DNA from: Massilia sp. ST3
Lineage (GTDB): Bacteria; Pseudomonadota; Gammaproteobacteria; Burkholderiales; Burkholderiaceae_D
Reading direction: 5' to 3'
DNA length: 64,000 nucleotides
Assembly: GCF_018119405.1 (NCBI RefSeq)
Contig: NZ_JAGPWC010000029.1
Coordinates: 1-64,000 of the forward strand
Below are positions 52,543 through 60,870 of the stretch, piece after piece. The translations under genes and the position numbers were made by a program. The notes beneath the pieces are model-generated. The model was not told the origin of the DNA and ran no database searches. It worked only from the letters and a program-made list of their open reading frames with translations. Numbering within the stretch: position 1 is the stretch's first letter; each line of letters begins with the position of its first letter.

Positions 52543-54141
52543 TCAGCGCAGCGGCCGGCGCACGCCGCCACGTGGCGCATCGGGGCGCGGGCTGGTGTCC
52601 AGGGCCAGTTCGACCTTCTCGAGCGGGGTCGGGGCCGGGCCATGCAGCACATTGCCTTCGGTGTCGAAGCGCGAGGCATGGCAAGGACAGTCCCAGGAGC
52701 GCTCGGCCGAATTCCAGTGCACCGCGCAGCCCAGGTGGGTGCACTTGGCGGACACCGCGTGCAGGGCGCCGCCCGGATCGCGGTAGACGGCGATGCGGCG
52801 CAGGCCGTCGCGCACCACCGCGCCCTCGCCGGCCGGGATCTCCTGCACCGAGTCGACGTCGCCGCCGGTCAGCCACTCGCCGTAGCGGGCCATGACGTTG
52901 GCCTGTTCGGAAGCGAAATCGCCCAGGCCGTGCACCGGCTTGCGCGCCGGGTCGTACAGCGCAGTCCAGGGATTCGGGCGGCCCATGATCAGGTCGGTCA
53001 CCAGCATGGCGCCGATGGTGCAGTGGGTCATGCCGTTGCCGGAATCGCCGGTGATCACGTAGACGTTGTCGTCGTCCATCGGGTTGCGGCCCAGGTAGGC
53101 CAGGCCGTCGGCCGGCTCCATGACCTCGCCCGACCAGCGGTACAGGGTCTCTTGCGCCATCGGGAAGCGCGCGCGCGCCCAGCGCTCGATCTCGTCGTAG
53201 CGGTGCTCGGGATGGTCGTCCTGGCCCACCTTGTGGTCGGCGCCGCCGACGACCAGCACGTCGTGCTCGCGTGCGCTGTCCGGGGTTTCCAGCCGCACGT
53301 AATAATAAGGATCGCCCGTGTCCCACAACAGGATGCGCGGCACCGTGCCGCGCGGCACGCGCAGGCCCACCACGTAGGTGCGGTAGCCGGCCTGCTTGGT
53401 GTGCATCACGACGCGGTCGTTGAAGGGGGTATGGGTGGCCACCACCACGGCCTGGGCGTGGATTTCTCCATGGTCAGTGGACACGGTCTGGCGCTGGTGG
53501 TCGCCGCGGATGCGGTGCGCATGGGTGCCGCCGTGGATGCGGCCGCCCTTGGCGACGAAGGCGCGCGCCAGGCCATCGAGGTATTTCAGCGGATGGAACT
53601 GGGCCTGGTTGGCGAAGCGCACGCAGGGGCCGGTGTCGAAGGACAGGCCCGGCACCCGCGCCAGCAGCTCGGCCTGGGCGCCGGCGCGCGCCGCGCAGGC
53701 CTGTTCCTTGCCGAGGTCGTGGGCGCCATGGCCGCCGTTGGCAGGCAAGTCGTACAGGTAGCCGTCCAGGCGCTCGAACTCGCAGCCGATGCCTTCCTGG
53801 CGCACGATGGCTTCGACCTGGTCGATGGCGCGCGCATGGCTATCGGCCACCAGGCGCGCCTGGGCGGCGCCGAACTTGTCCTCGATGAAGGCATACCATT
53901 CGTCCGGCGGGAACAGGTGGGCGGTGGTGCGGCCGGTCTCGCCCGCGCCGATGCCGAGCGCGTCGATCAGCACCACCTCGCGCCCTTCGCACGCCAGCAG
54001 GTAGGCCGTGGTCAGGCCGGCGATGCCGGCGCCGATCACGCACACCTGCGTGTCGATGTCACCCTGCAGGGGAGGAAAGACGGGCACCGATGCGCTGTCC
54101 ATCCACACCGAAGTCGAACTGCCGTTGGTCGATCCAAGCAT
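52543..54141 (-). CDS. FAD-dependent oxidoreductase with C-terminal Rieske domain
   Basis: A 532-residue soluble protein: DAO-type FAD domain (GAGIAG dinucleotide motif near residue 37) over about 30-400, and a Rieske [2Fe-2S] domain at about 440-520 with ligands in CTHLGC and CPCH. Electrons may pass from FAD to the iron-sulfur cluster or the reverse. This fusion is known in bacterial amino-acid or glycine-type oxidoreductases annotated only by domain. GGAGA precedes the ATG. The gene is leftward, with the amylase upstream of it on the same strand; the gap contains part of the 54231 G/C tract. Confidence 0.88.
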   Translation of the reverse strand: MLGSTNGSSTSVWMDSASVPVFPPLQGDIDTQVCVIGAGIAGLTTAYLLACEGREVVLIDALGIGAGETGRTTAHLFPPDEWYAFIEDKFGAAQARLVADSHARAIDQVEAIVRQEGIGCEFERLDGYLYDLPANGGHGAHDLGKEQACAARAGAQAELLARVPGLSFDTGPCVRFANQAQFHPLKYLDGLARAFVAKGGRIHGGTHAHRIRGDHQRQTVSTDHGEIHAQAVVVATHTPFNDRVVMHTKQAGYRTYVVGLRVPRGTVPRILLWDTGDPYYYVRLETPDSAREHDVLVVGGADHKVGQDDHPEHRYDEIERWARARFPMAQETLYRWSGEVMEPADGLAYLGRNPMDDDNVYVITGDSGNGMTHCTIGAMLVTDLIMGRPNPWTALYDPARKPVHGLGDFASEQANVMARYGEWLTGGDVDSVQEIPAGEGAVVRDGLRRIAVYRDPGGALHAVSAKCTHLGCAVHWNSAERSWDCPCHASRFDTEGNVLHGPAPTPLEKVELALDTSPRPDAPRGGVRRPLR

Positions 54142-54192
54142 GCTGGTCTCCGTATCGTCATCGCGTGGCGCCAGTCTACTGCGATGCCGGAT

Positions 54193-55644
54193 TCAAGGGA
54201 GCACGATGGAGGAAGGAAGAAAGCGGGACCGGGGGGGGGGGGCCGGGGGGGGCGGCCCCCCGCGGGGGGGGGGGGGGGGGGCCCCCCCCCCCCCCAACCC
54301 CCACGACTTCGGTGCGTCGATCTTGTAATCCCACGCCGCCAAGGTCTGTTTGGCCGCGGCCCCGGGCAAGCTGTACTGCTGCCTCACCCCACTCAGGTTG
54401 ACCGCCACCCCCACCACATTCCCATCCTTCTCGCGCCGGAACGCGAACACCTTGTCGTTCCCCGTCTCCAGCACCTTCACGCCGCCGCCGTACTGCCCGT
54501 TCCACAGCGCCCGGTTCTCGTGCTTGAGCTTGAGAAGCCCGGCATAGAAGTCCGCGTACGGATAATTCTTCCAGTCGATCGGATCCTTCTCGAAGAACTT
54601 CAGCCGCTTGTCGAGTCCCCCTTCCTGGCCGCCATAGATTAGAGGCATGCCCGGCAAGGTCGCCGCCAGCACGGCCATGGCCTTGAAGGCCGGCCCGTAG
54701 TGCTCGGTATCGCTGCCATGCCAGGAATTCTCGTCATGGTTGCTGGTGAAGCGCATGCGATAGGCGTGCGCGGGATAGGCCACCTTCGGCTGGGCCAGGA
54801 AATCCTTGAGCGCACGGGCGTCGGCCTTGCCCTTGGCAATGTCCTTGAACAGGCCTAGCGTATCCCAGCCGTAGGTCATGTCGAATGCCAGGTGCTGGTC
54901 CGGTTGCCAGGCTTCGGCCAGCATGAATACCGGCTTGATCTTCTCCAGCTCGGCGCGCGCCTGCACCCAGAAGGCCAGCGGGACCTTGGCCGAGACGTCG
55001 GCGCGGAAGCCGTCGATGCCGGCCTCGCGCACCCAGAAGGCCATCGCGTCCGCCATGCCTTTCCATAGTCCCGGCTGCTTCCAGTCGAGGCCGGTCACGT
55101 CGGTCCAGTATTCCGGTTCGGCGCCTTCCAGGTAGGTGACCGGATAGATCTCGCCTTTTTCGTTCTTGAGGTACCAGTCGCTGTGCTCGGTGGTCCAGGG
55201 GTTGTCGAAGGCCGTGTGGTTGGCGACCCAGTCGATGATCACGCGCATGCCCAGGCCGTGGGCCTGCTTCACCAGGCGCTTGAAGTCGTCCATGCTGCCG
55301 TAGTCCGGATTGATGCCCTTGTAGTCGCGCACCGCGTAATAGCTGCCGAGCGGGCCCTTGCGGTTCTTCTCGCCGATCGGATGCACCGGCATCAGCCACA
55401 GGATGTCGACGCCCATCTTGCGCAGGCGCGGCAGGTGGGCCGCGAAAGCATTGAAGGTCCCTTCCTGCGTGTACTGGCGGATGTTGACCTCGTAGATGTT
55501 CGCATTGCGCGACCAGGCCACATGCCCGGCCGCGGCCGGGCTGCCCGTCTGCTGGGCCGAGGCACCTGCCAATGCAAGGGGCGGCGCCAGTGCAGCGGCA
55601 AGGGACAGGGCGAGGAGGGCAAGCGGGCGGGCGGCGTGGCGCAT
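54193..55644 (-). CDS. Exported GH13 alpha-amylase, 3' end uncertain
   Basis: A glycoside hydrolase family 13 enzyme with signal peptide (LALLALSLAAALAPPLALA). Catalytic residues are Asp216 (GFRAD), Glu244 (MLAEAW) and Asp304 (SNHDEN); the calcium/region-I segment DWVANHTAF is present. It should cleave alpha-1,4-glucans in the periplasm or outside. The sequence is good to about 54298 (IDAPKSW); beyond that it runs into the G/C homopolymer tract and reads as Gly/Pro nonsense to a stop at 54193. The true C-terminus probably lies near residue 450. Coordinates of the stop should not be trusted. Confidence 0.85.
   Translation of the reverse strand: MRHAARPLALLALSLAAALAPPLALAGASAQQTGSPAAAGHVAWSRNANIYEVNIRQYTQEGTFNAFAAHLPRLRKMGVDILWLMPVHPIGEKNRKGPLGSYYAVRDYKGINPDYGSMDDFKRLVKQAHGLGMRVIIDWVANHTAFDNPWTTEHSDWYLKNEKGEIYPVTYLEGAEPEYWTDVTGLDWKQPGLWKGMADAMAFWVREAGIDGFRADVSAKVPLAFWVQARAELEKIKPVFMLAEAWQPDQHLAFDMTYGWDTLGLFKDIAKGKADARALKDFLAQPKVAYPAHAYRMRFTSNHDENSWHGSDTEHYGPAFKAMAVLAATLPGMPLIYGGQEGGLDKRLKFFEKDPIDWKNYPYADFYAGLLKLKHENRALWNGQYGGGVKVLETGNDKVFAFRREKDGNVVGVAVNLSGVRQQYSLPGAAAKQTLAAWDYKIDAPKSWGLGGGGAPPPPPRGGPPPPAPPPRSRFLPSSIVLP
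54231..54295. other. G/C homopolymer tract inside amylase 3' end
   Basis: About 65 bases of G-runs followed by C-runs with a few interruptions, matching in style the tract at 1-77. It destroys the reading of the amylase C-terminus. Probable assembly or base-calling damage, possibly a misfilled gap. Confidence 0.75.
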
Positions 55645-55830
55645 TGGAATGTCCTTGTTGTGTTGGGTTGAGCGAGCTCATTGTACGGTGACGAACGGAG
55701 TTCGGGCTTGATAGTTTGGCGCGACAACTGGCCACTCCAGAGGATTAGGCGTAATCTGTGTTTTATGTGAGGTATTAGACAGATCGGCCCGCCAAACAGT
55801 CGGAAAGTAGCGTCAGAGAGGGATGACGCC

Positions 55831-56796
55831 ATGAAAATGTCAATCGTCGCATGTGCCGTACTCGGAGGGAGTGCGGCATGCGCCGCGGCGCAAAGCGATG
55901 CGATTCCGCCAGGAAGCGCCGGCGCCAAGGCAGTCAAGGAATATGTCTGCACGGACAAGTGCAGGGAAGGCACGCGTCTTGATGCGCGAGCGGCCCAGGA
56001 CGCGCCCGCGATCTTCACGGTCGAGACCGCGGATGAGCGCAAGGAGGCGCGCAAGGACGAGGGCGGGGCGCTCAGCGTGGGCCGCCAGTACCGCATCGAC
56101 TTCACGACGCTCAGCGACGTGGGCGATCCCTTCCATGGGGGGCTGTCCGGCGCTGCCGCCATTCCCGCCGGCCAGCATGCCGACGACAGCGTGAGCTACC
56201 AGGGCCGCTTCGCCGGCCTGTCGACCGGCTCGTCCTGGGGCAAGGGCGACATCGACGGTTCGCCCTCGGGCCGGGCCTGGGGCATGTCGCTGGGTTTCAG
56301 CGCCGGTCCGCTGACCATCCGCGCCGCCCACCAGAACCGCAACGTGGCCAAGGTCACGCGCTATGACCAGGTTGGCATCAGCATGGCCGCCAAGAATTCC
56401 ATCGCCGCCGCCAACATGCGCTTCGGCTGGGGCACGGCCTATGCCGCCTACAGCGCCAGCCGCGGCTGGGGCAGCTCGCCCCTGTTCAACCCCGACAATC
56501 CCTACGGCGCCGGCATCGCCACCACGCCCTCGACCAACAGCCGCGACGTGCTGGCGGGCGTGGCCGTGCCGATCGGCCATGCCACCACCTTGCTGGCTTC
56601 CTATATTCGCAAGAACGACCGCGACCTGGCCAACAACGACGCGCGCCAGATCGCCGTCGGGGCCAGCTATGCGGTGTCGCGCCGCATGGATTTCTATGCC
56701 GCCTGTTCGCGCATCCAGCACCTGAACGGGCCGGCGCCGGGCTTGCGCGCGGGCAGCGGGATGGCCGTCAACGTCGGCATGCGGCGCGCGTTCTGA
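55831..56796 (+). CDS. Divergent Burkholderia-type porin
   Basis: A 321-residue outer-membrane protein with signal peptide (VACAVLGGSAACAAAQ). From about residue 85 it follows the Gram-negative porin family of Burkholderiales (SVGRQYRIDFTTLSDVGDPF, MSLGFSAGPLTIRAAHQNR) and ends in the barrel signal VNVGMRRAF with terminal Phe. The usual first strands (start VTLYG..., LGFKG, LE.GF) are absent; instead about 65 residues are Cys-, Ala- and charge-rich (YVCTDKCREGTRLDARAAQD). Whether it forms a complete 16-strand trimeric barrel is doubtful. GAGAGGG precedes the ATG. Confidence 0.8.
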   Translation: MKMSIVACAVLGGSAACAAAQSDAIPPGSAGAKAVKEYVCTDKCREGTRLDARAAQDAPAIFTVETADERKEARKDEGGALSVGRQYRIDFTTLSDVGDPFHGGLSGAAAIPAGQHADDSVSYQGRFAGLSTGSSWGKGDIDGSPSGRAWGMSLGFSAGPLTIRAAHQNRNVAKVTRYDQVGISMAAKNSIAAANMRFGWGTAYAAYSASRGWGSSPLFNPDNPYGAGIATTPSTNSRDVLAGVAVPIGHATTLLASYIRKNDRDLANNDARQIAVGASYAVSRRMDFYAACSRIQHLNGPAPGLRAGSGMAVNVGMRRAF

Positions 56797-56909
56797 GGCC
56801 TTCGTTTCACTTGGGCATCAATTGCGCGGCCCTTGCCTGCGCTGCGCCGCTGTAGTGCGAATTTCAGTACGCTGTCTCCATGGTTCAACGATCATCTACT
56901 GGAGGCATC

Positions 56910-57332
56910 ATGACTGGTACTAGCACACTTGATCCGGACAACTTCCCGGAACGCCCGGACCGCAGCCTGGGCAAGGGCCATGGCATCGACGCGCTCGGAC
57001 CGAGCGACATTTCCGACACCGGCAGCGACGTGGTGGGCGGCCCCGGCTTCGCAAGCAATCTCGACCCCGAACAGATCCTCGACTTCGACGGCGGCACGAC
57101 CTCCGACATGGAAGCGAGCCATGCCGGCGACACCGCCGGTCCTGACGTCGGCGACGCCAACTTCTCGGGCGACAGCGACGTGGGCGGCACCGGCGAGCGC
57201 GCCGCGGCCGGCCGCGACACGGTGGTCAAGGACGGCGCCGACATCGACACCGACCACATCGAGTCCATCCCCGACCTGCCGCTGACCGAGGAGGACACCG
57301 ACTTCCTATCGAGCCAGCCGCCGCGAGAGTGA
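56910..57332 (+). CDS. Acidic Asp/Gly/Ser-rich protein, unknown
   Basis: A 140-residue very acidic protein starting at 56910, where GGAGG lies six bases upstream (an in-frame ATG at 56880 lacks a ribosome site). It has no signal peptide, no hydrophobic core and a repetitive GDxD/GxD composition, so it is probably intrinsically disordered. Similar acidic proteins occur in related genomes without known role. It overlaps the convergent SDR gene by 27 bases. Confidence 0.6.
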   Translation: MTGTSTLDPDNFPERPDRSLGKGHGIDALGPSDISDTGSDVVGGPGFASNLDPEQILDFDGGTTSDMEASHAGDTAGPDVGDANFSGDSDVGGTGERAAAGRDTVVKDGADIDTDHIESIPDLPLTEEDTDFLSSQPPRE

Positions 57333-58328
57333 CCAGGCGGCAAACAGCGCGCCACCGCCCACCAGGGCGGTGAGCAGCGGCTTCCTGGCCAGGCTGGCGG
57401 AGGTGTAGAGGCTGCGTTCATGGACGTGGCCCGGCATGCCCTGGCGCTGGCGCAGCTCGTGCGCCGGGTTCGGGGAATACAGGGAGTCGCGCCGGCCCGG
57501 CTGGGTCGGGACGCTCGACTTCTGCTGCTTGAACATGGTCGCGCGCAGGTAGCGGTCGAACAGGCGCGGCATGGCGCGCGAACCGGCCGAGATCATCGCC
57601 GAGGCGCCGCCCGCGAACACGTCGCGCTTCGGATGCTGGGCCGCATGCAGGATCGCTTCGGCCACGACTTCCGGCGCGTAGATCGGCGGCGGCAGGGCGG
57701 GCTCCTTGTCCATGTAGTTCCGCGCATGCACCGCGAACATGGTGTCGATCGCCGCCGGCTTGATCAGGGTGACCGACAGCGGCGCGTTTTCCTTTTCCAG
57801 CTCCATGCGCAGCGACTCGGTGAAGCCCTTCACCGCATGCTTGGAGGCCGAGTACATGCCTTGCATCGGGATCGCGCGGTCGGACACTTCGCTGCCCACG
57901 TTGATGATGGCGCCGCCCCCGCGCGTCTTCATGCGCTTGACCGCTTCCAGCGAGCCGTTCACGACGCCCCAGAAATTGGTCTGGAACAGGCGGTGATGGT
58001 CTTCGGGCGCGACCTCCTCGAGGCGGCCGAAGACCGAGATGCCGGCGTTGTTGACCCAGGTGTCGATGCGCCCGAAGCGGTCCATCGCGGCCTGGCCGAT
58101 GCGTTCGACGTCGCCCGGGCTGCCGACGTCGGCGGCCACGGTGACGACTTCGCTGCCACGCGCGCGCAGCTCGCTCGCCAGTTCGTCGAGGGCATCGGCG
58201 GCGCGCGCCGCCAGCACCAGCCGGGCGCCCTGGCTGGCGGCCATGCGGGCCGTGGTCAGGCCGATGCCGCTGGTGGCGCCGGTGATCACCATGACCTGTT
58301 CGTTGAGCTTGCGGAGTTTGACTGACAT
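57306..58328 (-). CDS. SDR-family oxidoreductase with C-terminal helix
   Basis: A 340-residue short-chain dehydrogenase. Cofactor motif TGATSGIG at 16-23, NNAG at about 93-96, and the catalytic Ser146, Tyr159 and Lys163 (YSASK) are intact. NADPH preference is likely from the basic residue after the second strand. A C-terminal extension of about 60 residues ends in a hydrophobic segment (TALVGGGALFAAWSLSRRL) that may attach it to the membrane. AAAGGA precedes the ATG at 58328. Substrate unknown. Confidence 0.87.
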   Translation of the reverse strand: MSVKLRKLNEQVMVITGATSGIGLTTARMAASQGARLVLAARAADALDELASELRARGSEVVTVAADVGSPGDVERIGQAAMDRFGRIDTWVNNAGISVFGRLEEVAPEDHHRLFQTNFWGVVNGSLEAVKRMKTRGGGAIINVGSEVSDRAIPMQGMYSASKHAVKGFTESLRMELEKENAPLSVTLIKPAAIDTMFAVHARNYMDKEPALPPPIYAPEVVAEAILHAAQHPKRDVFAGGASAMISAGSRAMPRLFDRYLRATMFKQQKSSVPTQPGRRDSLYSPNPAHELRQRQGMPGHVHERSLYTSASLARKPLLTALVGGGALFAAWSLSRRLAR

Positions 58329-58518
58329 GACGGAATCCTTTCCTTGCGTGGTGGAAGGACTGCCGCGGCGCCGAAGGCGGGGCAGGCCACGAGTTGACGA
58401 ACTAATCACTTCGTGGCCGATGGGGGGATTTCAAGGTTTAATTTGATCGTGCGAGCGGGTGCACGTTTCCAGCAGATGAGTTGCAGGCGTGCCGGCACAA
58501 TGGCCCGCTCCTTCAAAA

Positions 58519-58546
58519 CGTCGTTCCGGCCTTCGCCGGAACGACG
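58519..58546. repeat. REP-like hairpin, CTTC-loop family
   Basis: A 12-bp perfect inverted repeat with CTTC loop (CGTCGTTCCGGC arm). It differs from the copy at 27843-27870 by paired changes in both arms, preserving the stem, and shares its TCAAAA and GGT flanks. Confidence 0.8.
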
Positions 58547-58608
58547 GTCTCGAGGCTGCGAGCCTGGCTTAAGGCTGTGTACGCGAGATCGCAGTACCAC
58601 TTCAAAAA

Positions 58609-59613
58609 TCAGCGCCCCGGCTGATAAATCTGGTCAAACACCCCGCCATCCGCGAAGTGCGCCTTCTGCGCCTGCGTCCAGCCACCGAGCTCGGCGATCT
58701 GGAACAGCTTGATGTTCGGGAACTGGGTAGCGTATTTCTTGGCGAAGCGGTCCACCGCCGGGCGGTAGTAGTTCTTGGCGATGATTTCCTGGCCTTCGTC
58801 GCTATACAGGTATTCCAGGTAGGCCTGGGCGACCTTGCGGGTGCCTTTCTTGTCGACGTTCTTGTCGACCACGGCCACCGGCGGTTCGGCCAGGATGCTG
58901 ATCGACGGGGCGACGATCTCGAACTTGTCCGGACCCAGCTCGCGCAGGGCCAGCAGGGCTTCGTTTTCCCAGGCCAGCAGCACGTCGCCGATGCCGCGCT
59001 CGACGAAGGTGGTGGTGGCGCCGCGGGCGCCCGAGTCGAGCACCGGCACATTCTTGTAGAGCTTGGCCAGGTAGTCGCGCGCCGTCTGCGGCGAGCCGCC
59101 CGGCTGGCGCAGTGCGTAGCCGTAGGCCGCCAGGTGGTTCCAGCGCGCGCCGCCCGAGGTCTTCGGGTTCGGGGTGATCACCGATACGCCCGGCTTGACC
59201 AGGTCGCCCCAGTCGCGGATCTGTTTCGGGTTGCCCTTGCGGACCAGGAATACGATGGTCGAGGTGTAAGGCGCGCTGCGGTAGGCGAGGCGCTTTTCCC
59301 AACCGGGCGCGACCAGCCCACGTTCGCTGATAGCATCGATGTCATAGGCCAGCGCCAAGGTGACGACATCGGCCTGCAGGCCGTCGATCACGGCGCGCGC
59401 CTGCTTGCCCGAGCCGCCGTGCGACTGCTTGACCGTCACGTTGTCGCCTGTCTTCGACTTCCAATGGCGGGCGAAGGCGCTGTCGAAGTCCTGGTAGAGT
59501 TCGCGCGTCGGGTCGTACGACACGTTGAGCAGGGTAACATCGGCCGCGAAGGCTGCCGACTGGGCCAGCAGCGTCAGCACTGCCAGCGAGCGGATCATCG
59601 TTTTGCGAAACAT
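58609..59613 (-). CDS. sbp: Periplasmic sulfate/thiosulfate-binding protein
   Basis: A 334-residue periplasmic solute-binding protein with signal peptide ([14 protein letters not shown]). It matches the Sbp/CysP family throughout: [17 protein letters not shown] near the start, [32 protein letters not shown], and the [21 protein letters not shown] segment. It delivers sulfate to the CysTWA permease. The permease genes are not adjacent in the window, and the preceding gene on this strand is the small SOS-flanked gene at 59753. Specificity for sulfate versus thiosulfate cannot be decided. Confidence 0.9.
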   Translation of the reverse strand: MFRKTMIRSLAVLTLLAQSAAFAADVTLLNVSYDPTRELYQDFDSAFARHWKSKTGDNVTVKQSHGGSGKQARAVIDGLQADVVTLALAYDIDAISERGLVAPGWEKRLAYRSAPYTSTIVFLVRKGNPKQIRDWGDLVKPGVSVITPNPKTSGGARWNHLAAYGYALRQPGGSPQTARDYLAKLYKNVPVLDSGARGATTTFVERGIGDVLLAWENEALLALRELGPDKFEIVAPSISILAEPPVAVVDKNVDKKGTRKVAQAYLEYLYSDEGQEIIAKNYYRPAVDRFAKKYATQFPNIKLFQIAELGGWTQAQKAHFADGGVFDQIYQPGR

Positions 59614-59752
59614 GTTCTGTCTTTCGGTGGGTTCGGAAACGCTAGAGTAGAGTCCCGGCCTGCCTGAAGAGAACGAATAGTTTCGCCTAACAATATGCGT
59701 TTTTTAAACGCGCCGCCTGGTGGGCGCCGTCAGGCGCCACGTGCTTGCCTGC

Positions 59753-59965
59753 TTAGTGCGCCTTCGACAGGATCAGCAGCCAGCGGCGGAACAGCAGGAT
59801 CTCGACGTGGCCGGCTTCGATGCCGGTATCGCATTCGATGATCGGGTTCACCGCGTAGAAGCGCTTGCGGAAGTCACGGGTGACGAGGATCTCGCGGCGG
59901 CCGAGGCGGACCATAAAAGGGACGGGTGCGTATTCCAGGCCGAAGGAGCTGTTCAGAGTGGTCAT
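59753..59965 (-). CDS. 70-residue basic protein beside double LexA box
   Basis: A 70-residue gene whose start at 59965 is preceded by AAGGA. The protein is basic, with a central Arg-rich stretch (MVRLGRREILVTRDFRKRF) and a hydrophobic C-terminal end (VEILLFRRWLLILSKAH) that may be an amphipathic or membrane-associated helix. No family was recognised. Two overlapping perfect LexA boxes lie 52-90 bases upstream of its start, shared with the divergent PAP2 gene, so DNA-damage induction is the main hypothesis. It precedes the sulfate-binding gene on the same strand by 140 bases. Confidence 0.55.
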   Translation of the reverse strand: MTTLNSSFGLEYAPVPFMVRLGRREILVTRDFRKRFYAVNPIIECDTGIEAGHVEILLFRRWLLILSKAH

Positions 59966-60017
59966 GGCGTTTTTCCTTTTTATTGCGTGTTGTTGATGAG
60001 TGAAGAATAGCAACAAG

Positions 60018-60037
60018 TACTGTATATGTCCACAGTA
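60018..60037. promoter_or_regulatory. LexA (SOS) box 1
   Basis: TACTGT-N8-ACAGTA, a perfect match to the gamma/betaproteobacterial LexA consensus CTGT-N8-ACAG with extended ends. It lies 52 bases upstream of the small leftward gene and 67 bases upstream of the PAP2 gene. Confidence 0.8.
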
Positions 60038-60055
60038 CTGTGCGGGCATACAGTA
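60036..60055. promoter_or_regulatory. LexA (SOS) box 2, overlapping box 1
   Basis: A second perfect TACTGT-N8-ACAGTA that shares the TA of box 1, so two LexA dimers could bind side by side about two turns apart. It lies 49 bases upstream of the PAP2 ATG. Such tandem boxes usually mark tightly repressed SOS genes. Confidence 0.8.
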
Positions 60056-60104
60056 AAAAAATATTTTTGTGGTTTTTTAGCCAATAGGCCCCATATCGCG
60101 CAGC

Positions 60105-60857
60105 ATGCTGAACAACATCGCACCCCGCCTGCACCGTTTCGCCGCCGCGCGCTTTTCGCCAGAAGGCGAGTTCGGCCTCCATCTCACCGTCGGGGTCGCC
60201 ATGCTGCTGGCCGCGATGGCCGTCTTTGCCCGCCTGGCCGGGGCGGTGGTCGCCGGCGCGCCGATTACCCAGCTCGACCTGGAGGTCGCCAACTGGCTGC
60301 ACGCGCACGCGCGCCAGGGCGGCTTGCTGCGCGACGCCCTGATGCTGGTCACCCACCTGCACAGCACGCCCGGCATGCTGGCGCTCGCGGCGCTCACGGG
60401 ATGCTGGCTGTACCGGCGCGGCCACCGCTACTGGATCGTGGCCCTGGTGGCGGCGGTCCCCGGCGGCATGCTGCTCAACGTGGCGCTGAAGCACACCTTC
60501 GAGCGCGCCCGGCCGCATTTCGCCGAGCCCATCCTCACCCTGAGCACCTACAGCTTCCCCAGCGGCCATGCGATGGCGGCTACCTGTTTGTATGGGCTGC
60601 TGGCCTGCTACGCGGCGCGCCATGCGCGCGGCTGGCCGGGCAGGGTGCTGCCTTTCCTGCTGGCCGCGGCGATGATCTTCACGGTGGCGTTTTCGCGCAT
60701 GTACCTGGGCGCGCACTACCTGTCCGACGTGCTGGCGGCCGCGGCCGAAGGATGCGGCTGGCTGGCGATCTGCATCAGCGCCGCGGCCACCTTCAACCGG
60801 CGCGGCGCGGCGCGCAAGAAGCGCCGGGAAGGCGCCGCGCCGCCCCAGGAGATTTGA
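60105..60857 (+). CDS. PAP2-family membrane phosphatase
   Basis: A 250-residue integral membrane lipid phosphatase. The PAP2 motifs are KHTFERARPHF, PSGHAM, and SRMYLGAHYLSD, so the active site is intact, with six predicted helices around them. It probably dephosphorylates undecaprenyl pyrophosphate or phosphatidate-type lipids. It starts 49 bases after LexA box 2 and is followed after 13 bases by a metallophosphoesterase gene, forming a two-gene operon. No strong Shine-Dalgarno precedes the ATG. Confidence 0.9.
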   Translation: MLNNIAPRLHRFAAARFSPEGEFGLHLTVGVAMLLAAMAVFARLAGAVVAGAPITQLDLEVANWLHAHARQGGLLRDALMLVTHLHSTPGMLALAALTGCWLYRRGHRYWIVALVAAVPGGMLLNVALKHTFERARPHFAEPILTLSTYSFPSGHAMAATCLYGLLACYAARHARGWPGRVLPFLLAAAMIFTVAFSRMYLGAHYLSDVLAAAAEGCGWLAICISAAATFNRRGAARKKRREGAAPPQEI

Positions 60858-60870
60858 ACAAGGAGATCCG

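Noticed and set aside
52543..54141. Ring-hydroxylating dioxygenase because of the Rieske motif
   Set aside because: The main domain is an FAD oxidoreductase and the Rieske domain is C-terminal; no mononuclear iron domain is present.
59701..59745. Terminator after the small SOS-flanked gene
   Set aside because: Only a 6-bp GGCGCC stem without an adjacent T-run on the relevant strand.
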